From: Brachyspira pilosicoli
GTDB taxonomy: Bacteria > Spirochaetota > Brachyspiria > Brachyspirales > Brachyspiraceae
Reading direction: 5' to 3'
Assembly (NCBI RefSeq): GCF_019402445.1
Contig: NZ_SRZM01000051.1
Location: 1-6,918 of the forward strand
Length of the DNA: 6,918 nucleotides
A program made the position numbers and the translations under genes. The stretch's first letter is position 1. Each line of letters opens with the position of its first letter. Below are positions 6,764-6,918 of this stretch, in pieces. The notes under the pieces were generated by a model. It had not been told where the DNA came from, searched no databases, and saw only the letters and a list, made by a program, of their open reading frames with translations.

Positions 6764-6907
6764 TTAAAAAGAGTAGCAAAAAAAAAGAGAATCCCCTCCG
6801 CCTTTTATGCCATATATATTTTTTACAGTGTTTAAATCAAAAGATTTATATTCTTCGCTGTTTCTAAATTTTTCTATTAAGAGATTTGATATTTCAGTAT
6901 TTTCCAT
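6764..6907 (-). CDS. mfd: N-terminal fragment of Mfd, out of frame with the rest
   Basis: From an ATG at 6907 this frame gives 47 codons, beginning MENTEISNLLIEKFRNSEEY and reaching the block IYGIKGGGDSLFF (31-43). It then reads CYSF and stops at 6764-6766. The block resembles the degenerate P-loop region at the start of the Mfd UvrB-like module. Removing one base from the A9 run at 6778-6786 joins DSLFF directly to ATLFKDKNKSL and then to the main mfd frame, with no gap or duplication. The frame stays open to the window end, so the true start could be further upstream. No clear ribosome binding site is visible in the 11 bases available. It is part of mfd, not a separate gene. Confidence 0.75.
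   Translation of the reverse strand: MENTEISNLLIEKFRNSEEYKSFDLNTVKNIYGIKGGGDSLFFCYSF
6778..6786 (-). repeat. Nine-base homopolymer (T9 in the coding strand) at the mfd frame break
   Basis: Nine consecutive A on the + strand form the point where the two mfd frames meet. Eight would give one continuous Mfd protein. Runs of this length are prone to replication slippage, RNA polymerase slippage and sequencing miscounts. The run encodes Phe codons in either frame. Confidence 0.9.
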
Positions 6908-6918
6908 AAATCTAAAAC

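Overview
The window is strongly AT-rich and most likely comes from a spirochaete, probably Brachyspira. The best evidence is a tandem pair of secreted FlaA-family proteins, which form the periplasmic flagellar filament sheath and are found only in spirochaetes. The Ile/Lys/Asn-rich proteins and A/T-ending codons fit Brachyspira. The genus is an inference from gene content and composition; no database was searched.

Layout. (1) Positions 1-651 (+) hold the C-terminal end of a methyl-accepting chemotaxis protein. It is cut by the window edge and ends in a flexible linker and a CheR-docking-like pentapeptide. (2) A long hairpin at 667-704 sits between it and a convergent gene at 684-1361 (-), an S4-domain pseudouridine synthase of the RsuA/RluB family. 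The hairpin uses the last codons of the synthase gene as one arm. (3) Positions 1362-1578 form a divergent control region. It has a consensus TTGACA-N17-TATAAT promoter facing right, a weaker promoter facing left, and a repeated AAGTTATTGGA element that brackets the right-facing promoter. (4) Positions 1579-3120 (+) hold two FlaA paralogues, 24 nt apart, each with a strong ribosome binding site and a signal peptide, closed by a hairpin terminator. (5) A 35-codon reading frame at 3206-3313 (+) could encode a single-pass membrane micropeptide. Its stop codon overlaps the stop of the next, convergent gene. (6) Positions 3310 to about 6907 (-) hold mfd, the transcription-repair coupling factor.

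The most notable point is in mfd. The conserved N-terminus and the rest of the protein lie in two different frames, separated by a run of nine A (nine T in the coding strand) at 6778-6786. With eight bases in the run the two parts join into one Mfd protein of about 1198 residues. As given, the upstream frame stops after 47 codons and the long frame has no credible start signal of its own. This is a sequencing error, a real frameshift, a phase-variable tract, or a site of slippage.

The chemotaxis receptor and the FlaA pair both belong to motility and chemotaxis, with FlaA coating the FlaB core of the periplasmic flagella. The pseudouridine synthase and mfd are housekeeping genes on the opposite strand, so the window alternates between + strand motility genes and - strand housekeeping genes, with convergent ends at about 650-705 and 3310. 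Apart from the frameshift, the small ORF and the promoter repeats, I see ordinary core-genome content and no new defence or mobile system.
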